A model generated the notes under the pieces. It saw only the letters and a list, made by a program, of their open reading frames with translations, was not told where the DNA came from and searched no databases. Positions 18,135 to 26,283 of a stretch of 64,000 nt of DNA are shown here, in pieces. A program made the translations under genes and the position numbers. Source of the DNA: Alistipes finegoldii DSM 17242 (GTDB taxonomy: Bacteria; Bacteroidota; Bacteroidia; Bacteroidales; Rikenellaceae); assembly GCF_000265365.1 (NCBI RefSeq), contig NC_018011.1, positions 558,001-622,000 of the forward strand. Direction: 5' to 3'. How positions within the stretch are numbered: the first letter of the stretch is position 1; every line of letters starts with the position of its first letter.

Positions 18135-19244
18135 ATGAAAAAATTTCTGAAAATCTTTCTGGGAGTGCTCTTTGCGGCGCTGCTTCTCGGAACGTTCTGG
18201 TTCCTGTGGCAGAAGACCCGCCCCGTAAAGGTCGTCTACACGATCGTGCAGCCCAAACTCGACACGCTCAAACAGTACGTGGTCGCCACGGGCAAGGTCG
18301 AGCCGCGCGACGAGGTGCTCATCAAGCCCCAGATTTCGGGCATCGTCTCCGACGTCTACAAGGAGGCCGGGCAGATGGTCCGCAAGGGCGAGGTGATCGC
18401 CACGGTGAAGGTCGTCCCCGAAATGGGTCAGCTGTCGAGCGCCGAATCGCGCGTCTCGGTGGCCGAAATATCGCTGGACCAGACCCGCCGCGAATTCGAC
18501 CGCACGGAAGCCCTGCACAAGAAGGGCGTGGTGTCGGACGAGGAGTACGAGCAGGGCCGCACCGCGCTTCGGAAAGCGCAGGAGGAGCTGCAGAACGCCA
18601 AGGAGAACATGGAGATCGTCAAGAACGGCATCACCAGCCGTTACAAGGAGCTGAGCAACACCCAGATCCGTTCGACGATCGACGGCATGATCCTCGACGT
18701 CCCGGTCAAGGTCGGAAACTCGGTGATCCAGTCCAACACCTTCAACGACGGCACGACCATCGCCACGGTTGCCGACATGTCGAACATGCTCTTCCGGGGC
18801 AACGTCGACGAGACCGACGTGGGCAAGCTCCACGAGACGATGCCCGTCAAGCTGACCATCGGCGCCCTGCAGAACGTCGAGCTGGACGCCCTGCTGGAGT
18901 ACGTTTCACCCAAAGCGACCGAAGACAACGGCGTCATCATGTTCGAAGTGAAGGCGGCCGTGAAGATTCCCGAAAACGTCTTCGTGCGCGCCGGATACAG
19001 CGCCAACGCCAGCATCGTGATCCAGAGCCGCGAAGGGGTGCTGACCCTGCCGGAAAGCACCGTCGAATTCGAGGGCGACAAAACCTACGTCTACCTGCTC
19101 ACCAGCGCCGACGGGGCCGAGGAGCAGACCTTCGACAAGCACGAGGTCAAGATCGGGCTGTCGGACGGTATCAACATCGAACTGACCGAGGGCGTGACCG
19201 CCGAGAGCAAAGTCCGCGGCGCACGGGAAGAGAAGAAGAAATAA
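18135..19244 (+). CDS. Periplasmic adaptor subunit of efflux system (HlyD/MacA family)
   Basis: This 369-residue protein is anchored by one N-terminal helix (IFLGVLFAALLLGTFWFLW). It has the order of membrane-fusion proteins: first half of a biotinyl-lipoyl domain (about 60-90), a coiled-coil hairpin (about 110-175, LDQTRREFDRTEALHKKGVVSDEEYEQG), the second lipoyl half and a beta-barrel. It links the ABC permeases to the TolC-like channel. The ATG at 18135 fits the hydrophobic N-terminus; a longer frame from 18090 would overlap the permease. Confidence 0.9.
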   Translation: MKKFLKIFLGVLFAALLLGTFWFLWQKTRPVKVVYTIVQPKLDTLKQYVVATGKVEPRDEVLIKPQISGIVSDVYKEAGQMVRKGEVIATVKVVPEMGQLSSAESRVSVAEISLDQTRREFDRTEALHKKGVVSDEEYEQGRTALRKAQEELQNAKENMEIVKNGITSRYKELSNTQIRSTIDGMILDVPVKVGNSVIQSNTFNDGTTIATVADMSNMLFRGNVDETDVGKLHETMPVKLTIGALQNVELDALLEYVSPKATEDNGVIMFEVKAAVKIPENVFVRAGYSANASIVIQSREGVLTLPESTVEFEGDKTYVYLLTSADGAEEQTFDKHEVKIGLSDGINIELTEGVTAESKVRGAREEKKK

Positions 19245-19250
19245 CCACAA

Positions 19251-20636
19251 ATGCATCGCAGCATGAAAACCAGCACCCTATTCGCCGCCCTCAGCGCGGC
19301 TGCCATGACGCTCTGTACGGCTGCCGCCGCGGCTCAGACGGTACAGGCCGCGCCGCAGGCCGCAACGCCGGCGCCCGGCACGCCGTGGTCGCTCGACGAC
19401 TGCATCGGGTATGCCCTGCACAACAACGTCGGCGTACAGCAGCAGGCCCTGCAGGTGGAGCAGACCGACGTGAAACTGTCTACCTCCAAATACAGCCGGC
19501 TGCCCGACCTGAGCGCATCGGTGGGCTACAACGCCACCTTCGGGCGCGGCACCTCCGACGACAACATCCGCAAGACGGGAACCATCCAGAGCGGCTCGTT
19601 CGACGTCGGGGCCAGCATGCCCCTCTTCGACGGATTCCGCATCAACCGCGAAATCAAGGGCGGCAAGCTCGACCTCGCCGCCGCCATGCAGGATTTGGAA
19701 CGCGCACGCGAAGACCTGTCAATCAACGTCATGACGCTGTACCTGCAGGTTCTCTACAACAAGGAGCTGACCCAGATCGCCGAACGCCAGCTCGAACTGA
19801 GCACCCAGCAGGCCGTCCGCAGCCGCGAGCTGGTCGCCGCGGGCAAACAGCCCGAATCGGCACGCTACGAAAGCGAAGCCCTGCAGGCCAACGACGAACT
19901 GAATCTGACGCAGGCCCGCAACGACCTGCGGCTGGCGCTGCTCAACCTGAGTCAGGCCCTCAACCGCGAGAGCGCGGCGGGATTCGACATCGTGGCGCCG
20001 CAATTCGACAGCGTGGCGCTCGCATCGCTGCACATGCTCGGCACGGCCGACGACGTCTATGCCTATGCGACGGAGAACCGCCCCCACATCAAGGCGGAAC
20101 GCCTGCGGCTCGAAAGCGCCGAAAATGCCGTCCGGATCGCCAAATCCGCGCTCTACCCCTCGCTTTCGCTGCGCGGAGGCTACGGCACGGGCATCTACAG
20201 CACGCAGGAGGCCGCCTTCGGCACCCAGTTCCGCAAGAACAGCAGCGAGTTCGTCGGCGTGTCGATGAGCGTTCCGATCTTCAACCGCCGCGCCACGCAC
20301 AACAGCATCCTCTCGGCCCGGATAGCCATGCGCAAACAACAGCTGGCCGTGACCGACGCCGAGCAATCGCTGCGCAAGGAGATCGAGCAGGCGTGGTACA
20401 ACGCCGACGCCGCCTACGGGAAATACCGTTCGGCGGACGCCGCCCTCACCTCGGCACGGGTGGCCTTCGCCTACGAACAGCAGAAGGCCGACGCAGGCCG
20501 TTCGACGGTCTTCGACTTCAACGACGCCAAAACACGTATGGAAAAGGCCGAGTCGGAACTCGTGCAGGCGAAATACGAATTCGTATTCCGGTCGAAAATC
20601 CTCGACTTCTACCGCGGCCGGCCGCTCGAACTATGA
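19251..20636 (+). CDS. TolC family outer-membrane efflux channel
   Basis: This 461-residue protein has a signal peptide (LCTAAAAAQT) and two repeats of long alpha-helices with short beta segments, typical of TolC/OprM. Features include the start of the first repeat (SLDDCIGYALHNNVGVQQQALQVEQ), the strand region SVGYNATFGRG, and the second repeat around RPHIKAERLRLESAENAVRIA. An internal ATG at 19263 is an equally good start and gives the more usual signal peptide. It is the last gene of the five-gene efflux operon, six bases after the adaptor. Confidence 0.92.
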   Translation: MHRSMKTSTLFAALSAAAMTLCTAAAAAQTVQAAPQAATPAPGTPWSLDDCIGYALHNNVGVQQQALQVEQTDVKLSTSKYSRLPDLSASVGYNATFGRGTSDDNIRKTGTIQSGSFDVGASMPLFDGFRINREIKGGKLDLAAAMQDLERAREDLSINVMTLYLQVLYNKELTQIAERQLELSTQQAVRSRELVAAGKQPESARYESEALQANDELNLTQARNDLRLALLNLSQALNRESAAGFDIVAPQFDSVALASLHMLGTADDVYAYATENRPHIKAERLRLESAENAVRIAKSALYPSLSLRGGYGTGIYSTQEAAFGTQFRKNSSEFVGVSMSVPIFNRRATHNSILSARIAMRKQQLAVTDAEQSLRKEIEQAWYNADAAYGKYRSADAALTSARVAFAYEQQKADAGRSTVFDFNDAKTRMEKAESELVQAKYEFVFRSKILDFYRGRPLEL

Positions 20637-20670
20637 CAAACAGCCGTAAACAAGCTCGCACCGAATAAAC

Positions 20671-20827
20671 AAATTAGGGCGGTCGAAATTCGACCGCCCT
20701 ATTGCTGTCCGGAATACCAATCCCTCAAGTATTCCGACAGCTGCCGGGAGAGGCTTTCAGGCTCCTACCCGGCGCAGAAGCCCTTTTGCGTCACTAATAC
20801 CCTCTTCGTCCCCTGTGCGAAGCAGGA
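20671..20827 (-). ncRNA. Candidate structured small RNA with its own promoter and terminator
   Basis: Read leftward, this roughly 157-base interval begins seven bases after a TATCTTTG -7 element (20841-20834) and ends with a perfect 13-base-pair hairpin (20701-20689 with 20687-20675) and a T-rich tail (AATTTGTTTATT). Internal stems are clear: CTGTC-GGAATAC pairs with GTATTCC-G-GACAG (bases 20740-20706), GCCGGG with CCCGGC (20774-20744), and CGCA with TGCG (20790-20773). No coding frame fits. Size and compact folding would suit a 6S-like or other housekeeping small RNA, but I cannot assign a family. Confidence 0.45.
20675..20701 (-). terminator. Perfect-palindrome terminator
   Basis: Thirteen base pairs (20675-20687 with 20689-20701) form a near-perfect palindrome. 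The T-rich tail is on the leftward side (AATTTGTTTATT), so it ends the candidate small RNA best, but it also lies 39 bases after the TolC stop and may work in both directions. Confidence 0.7.
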
Positions 20828-20833
20828 TGAAAC

Positions 20834-20841
20834 AAAGATAT
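20834..20841 (-). promoter_or_regulatory. Leftward -7 element for the candidate small RNA
   Basis: TATCTTTG on the minus strand matches TAnnTTTG exactly. No clear TTG lies 19-21 bases upstream, so the call rests on the -7 element and the terminator about 160 bases away. Confidence 0.4.
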
Positions 20842-20990
20842 GAAAATATTCCGAAGCTGTACACCCCGTGAGCGTTTTTGCCATAACTTACGGCTGAAAT
20901 GATTCACACGAATGGACGAAAATGTTGCATACAGTCTCTTTCAGCCAACAAAACGTTCGGCAAAGAAATGGCTATCTGAAAAATTTGCCC

Positions 20991-20998
20991 TACTTTTG
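20991..20998 (+). promoter_or_regulatory. -7 element upstream of the YidE-like transporter
   Basis: TACTTTTG matches TAnnTTTG and lies 23 bases before the ATG at 21022, predicting a short leader of about 17 bases. Confidence 0.5.
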
Positions 20999-21021
20999 CA
21001 ACTGAATTACAAACGGTAAAG

Positions 21022-22683
21022 ATGGAGTGGCTAAAAAGTTTATTCGTCGAACATTCGGCGCTGCAGGCCGTCGTGGTGATCTCGCTCATCTCGACGATCG
21101 GCATCGGACTCGGTAAAATCCGCTTTTTCGGCATATCGCTGGGCGTGGCGTTCATCTTCTTCGCCGGCATTCTGGCCGGGCATTTCGGACTCACGATCGA
21201 CCCGCAGATGCTGACCTATGCCGAAAGTTTCGGACTCGTCGTCTTCGTCTACGCCCTCGGTCTGCAGGTCGGCCCCGGTTTCTTCAACTCGCTGCGCGCC
21301 GACGGACTGCGCCTGTTGTCGCCGGCGGTCGCCGTAGTGCTGATCGGCACCGCGCTCGCCATAGGCATGAGCTTCACGCTGAACGTCTCCATGCCCGACG
21401 CGGCCGGCATCCTCTGCGGAGCCACGACCAACACCCCGGCGCTCGGCGCCGCGCAGCAGACGCTGCAGCAAATGGGCATCGACCCCAACGGCGCCGCCCT
21501 GAGCTGCGCCGTGACCTATCCGCTGGGCGTCGTAGGAGTCATTCTGGCCATCGTCTTCATCCGCAAGGTCTTCGTCCGGCCTTCGGACATGCCCGAACCG
21601 GACGCCGAGCACCGCAAGAACGTCTTCATCGCCAGCTACCACCTGACCAACCCCGCCGTCTTCGGCAAGAGCGTCCACGAGATCGCCTCGCAAAGCCACC
21701 ACCACTTCGTCATTTCGCGCATCTGGCGCAACGGGCGGGTGTCGATCCCCACCTCGGACAAGACGCTGCAGAAGGACGACATCATCCTCGTCATCACCGC
21801 CCCGTCGGAAGCCGACGGCCTGCGGCTGATCTTCGGCGAGCAGGAACTGAAGGACTGGAACGCGGAAAACATAGACTGGAACGCCGTGGACAGCCAGCTG
21901 ATCTCCCAGCGCATTCTGGTCACGCGGCCCGAAATCAACGGCAGGAAACTCTCCTCACTGCGCCTGCGCAACAACTACGGCATCAACATCAGCCGCGTCT
22001 ACCGTTCGGGCGTGCAGCTGCTCGCAACGCCCGATCTGCGGCTCCAGATGGGCGACCGCCTGACGGTCGTCGGCGAAGCCGCGGCGATCCAGAACGTCGA
22101 GAAGATTCTCGGCAACGCCGTCAAGAACCTCGACGAACCCAACCTCGTGGCGGTCTTCGTCGGACTGATTCTGGGACTGGTGCTGGGGAGCATCCCCGTC
22201 AGCATTCCGGGCATCAGCCTGCCCGTAAAGCTGGGTCTGGCGGGCGGCCCGATCGTCATCGGCATCCTGATCGGCACGTTCGGTCCGCGTCTGCATATGA
22301 TTACCTACACCACCTACAGCGCCAACCTGATGCTGCGCGCATTGGGGCTGTCGATGTATCTCGCCTGTCTGGGGCTGGAAGCCGGCGCGCACTTCTTCGA
22401 AACGGTCATGCGCCCCGAAGGGGCGTTGTGGCTCCTGCTGGGATTCCTGCTGACGTTCGTTCCCGTCGTATTGCTGGGCGTCTTCGCGCTGCGCGTCCTA
22501 CGCATCGATTTCGGTTCGGTATCGGGCATGCTGTGCGGCAGCATGGCCAACCCGATGGCGCTGACTTACGCCAACGACACGATCGAAGGCGACAATCCGT
22601 CGGTCTCCTACGCCACGGTCTATCCCCTCTGCATGTTTTTGCGAGTGGTCATCATTCAGGTGATGCTGATGATTTTCCTGTAG
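21022..22683 (+). CDS. YidE-like putative transporter (aspartate:alanine exchanger family) with two TrkA_C domains
   Basis: This 553-residue inner-membrane protein has the AAE family order: about five helices, two cytoplasmic TrkA_C/RCK_C regulatory domains (about residues 205-285 and 290-370), then another five to six helices. Both membrane halves carry the duplicated family signature (GILCGATTNTPALGAA near residue 133 and GMLCGSMANPMALTYA near residue 500). RCK_C domains usually bind small ligands and gate transport. The best-known relative exchanges aspartate for alanine, but YidE-type members have no proven substrate. It has its own promoter and is convergent with the MscS-like gene 31 bases downstream. 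Confidence 0.85.
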   Translation: MEWLKSLFVEHSALQAVVVISLISTIGIGLGKIRFFGISLGVAFIFFAGILAGHFGLTIDPQMLTYAESFGLVVFVYALGLQVGPGFFNSLRADGLRLLSPAVAVVLIGTALAIGMSFTLNVSMPDAAGILCGATTNTPALGAAQQTLQQMGIDPNGAALSCAVTYPLGVVGVILAIVFIRKVFVRPSDMPEPDAEHRKNVFIASYHLTNPAVFGKSVHEIASQSHHHFVISRIWRNGRVSIPTSDKTLQKDDIILVITAPSEADGLRLIFGEQELKDWNAENIDWNAVDSQLISQRILVTRPEINGRKLSSLRLRNNYGINISRVYRSGVQLLATPDLRLQMGDRLTVVGEAAAIQNVEKILGNAVKNLDEPNLVAVFVGLILGLVLGSIPVSIPGISLPVKLGLAGGPIVIGILIGTFGPRLHMITYTTYSANLMLRALGLSMYLACLGLEAGAHFFETVMRPEGALWLLLGFLLTFVPVVLLGVFALRVLRIDFGSVSGMLCGSMANPMALTYANDTIEGDNPSVSYATVYPLCMFLRVVIIQVMLMIFL

Positions 22684-22714
22684 ATTGCGGCCCTGCGGCC
22701 TGCTCCGGGTTCGG

Positions 22715-24145
22715 CTACGGCGTCGGCTCCGGCTTCCGCCCCGACTCCGGCTCTTGCTTCGGCATCGGTTCCTGCGTAGGCATCGGTTCCGGTTTTTGCT
22801 TCGGCTTCGGTTCCAGCTTCGGTTCCGGCGCCCGGCCTTGCCCCCTTCTCTGCTCCATTTTCCGCCCCATTCCCGGCTCCGGCTTCAGATAACGCAGGGC
22901 CGCAATGTCGCTGCCCGACGGATTCTGGAATACCCGCAGGTCGAATTCGGGAATCACGGCCAGCACGTGGTCGAAAACATCGGACTGTATCCGCTCGTAA
23001 TCCACCCATATCACCGTATCGGTAAAGAAGTAGAGTTCCATCGGAAGTCCCGTCTCGGTAGGCTGCAGCTGACGCACCATCAGCGTCATCCCTGCGTTCA
23101 CGGGCACTTCGTTGCGCAGATAACGTTCGAGATAGGCCCGGAAGACGCCGAGATTGGTCTGATGCAGGCCGTTGATCCTGCGTTCGCCGGGTTTGATGCC
23201 GTGCGTGGCATTGTACTCCTCGACGCGGCGTTCGGTATCGTCGATATATTCGCGGATCAGGTCGATACTGCGGTATTTATTCAGCATCTCAGGCGTACAG
23301 AACCGCACGCTGGTCATGTCGATACTCACCGAGCGCTTCACGCGGCGGCCTCCCGACGCCTGCATGCCGCGCCAGTTCTGGAACGAATCGCTCACCAGCA
23401 GGTAGGGCGGCAGCGTAACGATCGTATTGTCGAAATTGCGGACTTTCACCGTCGTGAGCGACACCTCGATCACCGAGCCGTCGGCCCCGTATTTGGGAAC
23501 CGAAATCCAGTCCCCCACCTTGAGCATGTCGTTGGCCGAAAGCTGGATGCCGGAGACGAATCCCAGAATGCTGTCGCGGAAAATCAGCATGATGATCGCC
23601 GCCGACGCTCCCAGACCGGCCAACAGACTGGCGGGCGACTTATCGATCAGGATCGAAACGATCAGTATGCCGCAGATCAGCGCCGCAATGCCCTGCCCGG
23701 TCTGCCTGAGCCCCTTGATCGGCTTGTTCTGCCATGCGGGACGCGCCGAAGCGATTTGGAAAACCGCAAAGAGCACGGCATTGATAAAGCGGAATACCGC
23801 CACAACGATATAGACCTCGACCAGCCGCGTCACTATCGTCCGGGCTTCGGACTGCTCTTCGAAAACCACCGGCAGAACGATCCCCAGCACGACGGCGCTG
23901 ACGACGTTGCACAAACGGCTCAGCACATCGGGGTTGAACAGATCGTCGTCCCACGTGGCTTTGGTGCGCTTGACGATGCGCCGCATGCCGCGCACGAGGA
24001 TCGTGCGGCACACGAAGTCGAAGAGCGCCACCGCCAGCAGTACCAGCGTAAAGGCCACCCAGCGGTCCCAGCCGCTGTCCTGCGCGGACGCGAGTCCCAG
24101 CCATTCGAGCAGGGCGTCGGCCCAATGTTTCAGGAGTGTCTGCAT
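22715..24145 (-). CDS. MscS-family mechanosensitive channel with P/E-rich tail
   Basis: This 476-residue protein has about five membrane helices, a pore helix rich in Gly and Ala (SPASLLAGLGASAAIIMLIF, about residues 168-187) and the MscS beta domain (DSILGFVSGIQLSANDMLKVGDWI, then VIEVSLTTVKVRNFDNTIVTLPPYLL). Architecture is closest to the YbdG/YnaI-size group. It should open under membrane tension and release solutes during hypo-osmotic shock. Unusually, the last 45 or so residues are a low-complexity tail of KPEPMP/QEPMPKQEP-like units, reflected in a repetitive DNA stretch at about 22715-22850. A -7 element at 24397-24390 may drive it with a long leader. Confidence 0.88.
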   Translation of the reverse strand: MQTLLKHWADALLEWLGLASAQDSGWDRWVAFTLVLLAVALFDFVCRTILVRGMRRIVKRTKATWDDDLFNPDVLSRLCNVVSAVVLGIVLPVVFEEQSEARTIVTRLVEVYIVVAVFRFINAVLFAVFQIASARPAWQNKPIKGLRQTGQGIAALICGILIVSILIDKSPASLLAGLGASAAIIMLIFRDSILGFVSGIQLSANDMLKVGDWISVPKYGADGSVIEVSLTTVKVRNFDNTIVTLPPYLLVSDSFQNWRGMQASGGRRVKRSVSIDMTSVRFCTPEMLNKYRSIDLIREYIDDTERRVEEYNATHGIKPGERRINGLHQTNLGVFRAYLERYLRNEVPVNAGMTLMVRQLQPTETGLPMELYFFTDTVIWVDYERIQSDVFDHVLAVIPEFDLRVFQNPSGSDIAALRYLKPEPGMGRKMEQRRGQGRAPEPKLEPKPKQKPEPMPTQEPMPKQEPESGRKPEPTP

Positions 24146-24410
24146 ACGGCATTCCTATCAATTATCAGACCCGTTCGTGAAAAATGATTCCGAGGTCGTC
24201 GTTTTACAAAAAAAGATGTGCGATACGGCGGTGCCGCACCTATCCGGCATACGTTCCGCCGGCATCGGCCCGCCCCGGCGGCGCGGACACGGCGCGGATG
24301 CAACACGAATGCGGTACAATCGGGGCAAAACGCGGCACGAACCGGCCCCGCCACATTAAGCCGCTGCCTTACAGCCGCTTCCCCGTTTACAAAGATACGA
24401 AATAAAGCGG
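24146..24410. other. Leader and intergenic region upstream of the MscS-like gene
   Basis: No gene is seen in these 265 bases. A leftward TATCTTTG -7 element lies at 24397-24390 and would give a leader of about 240 bases. Confidence 0.4.
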
Positions 24411-24911
24411 TTATTCAAAAATCAGTTTCACTTCACCTTCGAAATTCGGAGTGAACACCCCTTTGCCGAGGTTATCCAGCACCTCGGCCCGGCTCCAGAA
24501 CCGCCCGCCGTCCAGTTCGTCGCTCGGCGCCACCGGCCCGTCGTACACCGCACGATGGACATAGACCAGTTCGCGCTCCCGCTCCGAGCGGAATACGTAG
24601 ACCGCTACCCGTTCGGGCGTAAACTCGGTCACCCCCAGCTCCTCGCGCACCTCGCGCCGCAGAGCTTCATCCACCGTCTCGCCGTAATCGACATGGCCGC
24701 CCACGGCCGTATCCCAGCGTCCGGGCTGAATGTCTTTCCACTCCGGCCGCTTTTGCAGGTAAAGCTCGCCGCGGGAATTGAACAGATGCAGGTGCACCAC
24801 CGGATGCAGCAGCATCGACCCGCCGTGGCATTCGCCGCGCGTAGCCGATCCCACGACAACGCCGGAGGGATCGACCACCGGAAAAAGTTCCGAACCGTTA
24901 TCGCATCTCAT
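24411..24911 (-). CDS. NUDIX hydrolase
   Basis: This 166-residue cytoplasmic protein carries a complete Nudix box at about residues 72-95: G-G-H-V-D-Y-G-E-T, then R-E-V-R-E-E-L-G-V, matching GX5EX7REUXEEXGU. N-terminal (VVHLHLFNSRGELYLQKR) and C-terminal segments resemble the isopentenyl-diphosphate-isomerase-like NUDIX group, whose members often sanitise or recycle nucleoside diphosphate derivatives. The exact substrate is unknown. Its start overlaps the end of the MFS gene by 14 bases, so the two are translated from one message. Confidence 0.88.
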   Translation of the reverse strand: MRCDNGSELFPVVDPSGVVVGSATRGECHGGSMLLHPVVHLHLFNSRGELYLQKRPEWKDIQPGRWDTAVGGHVDYGETVDEALRREVREELGVTEFTPERVAVYVFRSERERELVYVHRAVYDGPVAPSDELDGGRFWSRAEVLDNLGKGVFTPNFEGEVKLIFE

Positions 24912-26055
24912 GGCGGGGATATTTACGTATATAAATCACGACGGTCAGCAAACCGAGCAGGACGAATCCCATGCCCGCGAGAGCCGTATAACGATACCCC
25001 AGCCCGTGGTCGATCGGCAGGCCGCCGCAGTAGGCGCCCAGCGCATTGCCCAGATTGAATGCCACCTGCACCAAAGCCGCCCCCAGCATCTCGCCGCCGC
25101 GCGAATTCTCCAGAATAAGCAGCTGCTGGGGCGACGAAACACAGAACAGACATCCCGTGCAGAGCACCATCAGGGCGACGGAGAGGTAACGGACGTGCGC
25201 CCCGAAGTAAATCGCGAGGAGCGTCGCCGCGGCCGTGGCCAGCGTGAAACGCACGACCTTCTCAGGCGTAAAACGATCGGAAAAATGGCCTCCGATGATA
25301 TTGCCCGCGAACATGCCGAACCCGGCGAGCATGATGATCAGCGTCAGGTCGTCCGCCGTGAATCCCGAAGCGTGAATCATCAGCGGGCTGACGTAACTGT
25401 ACCAGCAGAAAATGCCGCCGTTGCCCAGCATCACCGACAACAGCACGAGCCACGGCGCGAGACTGCGCAGAAAACGGAACTGGCCTTTCAGCCCCGTATC
25501 GGGCAGCGGTTCCATGCGCGGCACCCACAACCGCACCAGCAGCAGCGCCACGACGCCCCACACGGCCACGATTCCGAACGTGGCGCGCCACGTCAGGACG
25601 TTGCTGATATAGGTTCCCAGCGGCACGCCGAACAGATTGGCGACGGTCATGCCGACGATCATGATCGACACGGCTTCCGTACGCTTCCCGGCGTCGGCGA
25701 CCCGCTCGGCGACGATCGACCCCACACCGAAGAATGCGCCGTGGGGAAGTCCCGAAACGAAACGCAAGCCCAGCAGCGACCAGTAATCGGGAGCCAGCGA
25801 AGCGCAGAGATTACCCGCCGCGATCATCGCCGTAAGCGCCAGCAGTATCTGTTTCAGCGGACGTTTCCGGGCGACGAGCACCATAAGCGGCGCGCCGAAG
25901 CAGACGCCCAGCGCATAGGCGGAAATGAGGTGCCCCGCCTCCGGAATCGAGACGCCGAGACTGCGGGCGATATCGGGCAGAATGCCCATCATCACGAACT
26001 CCGACATTCCGAGCGCAAGCGTTCCGAACGCCAAGGCTATCAGACTCTTTTTCAT
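24898..26055 (-). CDS. MFS transporter, AraJ-like
   Basis: This 385-residue major facilitator has about twelve helices. N-terminal features (ALAFGTLALGMSEFVMMGILPDIA) and the motif A-like loop (VLVARKRPLKQ) match the DHA1/AraJ-type sugar or drug efflux group. It should be a proton-driven inner-membrane exporter. The NUDIX gene overlaps its 3' end. A -7 element (26092-26085) lies upstream, next to the terminator of the preceding operon. The substrate is not evident. Confidence 0.85.
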   Translation of the reverse strand: MKKSLIALAFGTLALGMSEFVMMGILPDIARSLGVSIPEAGHLISAYALGVCFGAPLMVLVARKRPLKQILLALTAMIAAGNLCASLAPDYWSLLGLRFVSGLPHGAFFGVGSIVAERVADAGKRTEAVSIMIVGMTVANLFGVPLGTYISNVLTWRATFGIVAVWGVVALLLVRLWVPRMEPLPDTGLKGQFRFLRSLAPWLVLLSVMLGNGGIFCWYSYVSPLMIHASGFTADDLTLIIMLAGFGMFAGNIIGGHFSDRFTPEKVVRFTLATAAATLLAIYFGAHVRYLSVALMVLCTGCLFCVSSPQQLLILENSRGGEMLGAALVQVAFNLGNALGAYCGGLPIDHGLGYRYTALAGMGFVLLGLLTVVIYIRKYPRHEMR

Positions 26056-26084
26056 AGAGGAACTACATTAACCGTAACCGGCTG

Positions 26085-26092
26085 CAAAAATA
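26085..26092 (-). promoter_or_regulatory. -7 element of the MFS-NUDIX operon
   Basis: Minus-strand TATTTTTG matches TAnnTTTG, 30 bases before the MFS start and just after the preceding operon's terminator hairpin. Confidence 0.45.
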
Positions 26093-26097
26093 ACACA

Positions 26098-26128
26098 AAA
26101 GGTGAAAAGTTATTCGCCTTTCACCTTT
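26098..26128 (-). terminator. Terminator of the OstA-SurA operon
   Basis: A 10-base-pair stem (26098-26107 with 26119-26128) is followed leftward by TTTTGTGTTATTTTTG. It lies about 155 bases after the OstA-like stop. It also covers the expected -33 region of the MFS promoter, so a second operator role is possible. Confidence 0.6.
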
Positions 26129-26144
26129 GCATTCTGTTGTTTTT

Positions 26145-26283
26145 ATGGTCATCCCGGTCGGCCCGGCCAAACAATCGGGTCAAGCGGGCCGGTCAAACGC
26201 CCCGGCTGAACGATCGGGCCAAACAATCGGGCAGAACCGCAACCAACCGAACGATCCGGCAGAACCGAACCGGCTCCGCGCCG
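26145..26283. repeat. Degenerate short repeat in the 3' region of the OstA-like gene
   Basis: The stretch is built from variants of a short GC-rich unit. The 11-mer AAACAATCGGG occurs twice (about 26166 and 26223), with related GATCGGGCC, GATCCGGCAGAACCG and CGGGCAGAACCG segments. It lies between the OstA-like stop and its terminator and carries no convincing gene. Confidence 0.5.
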
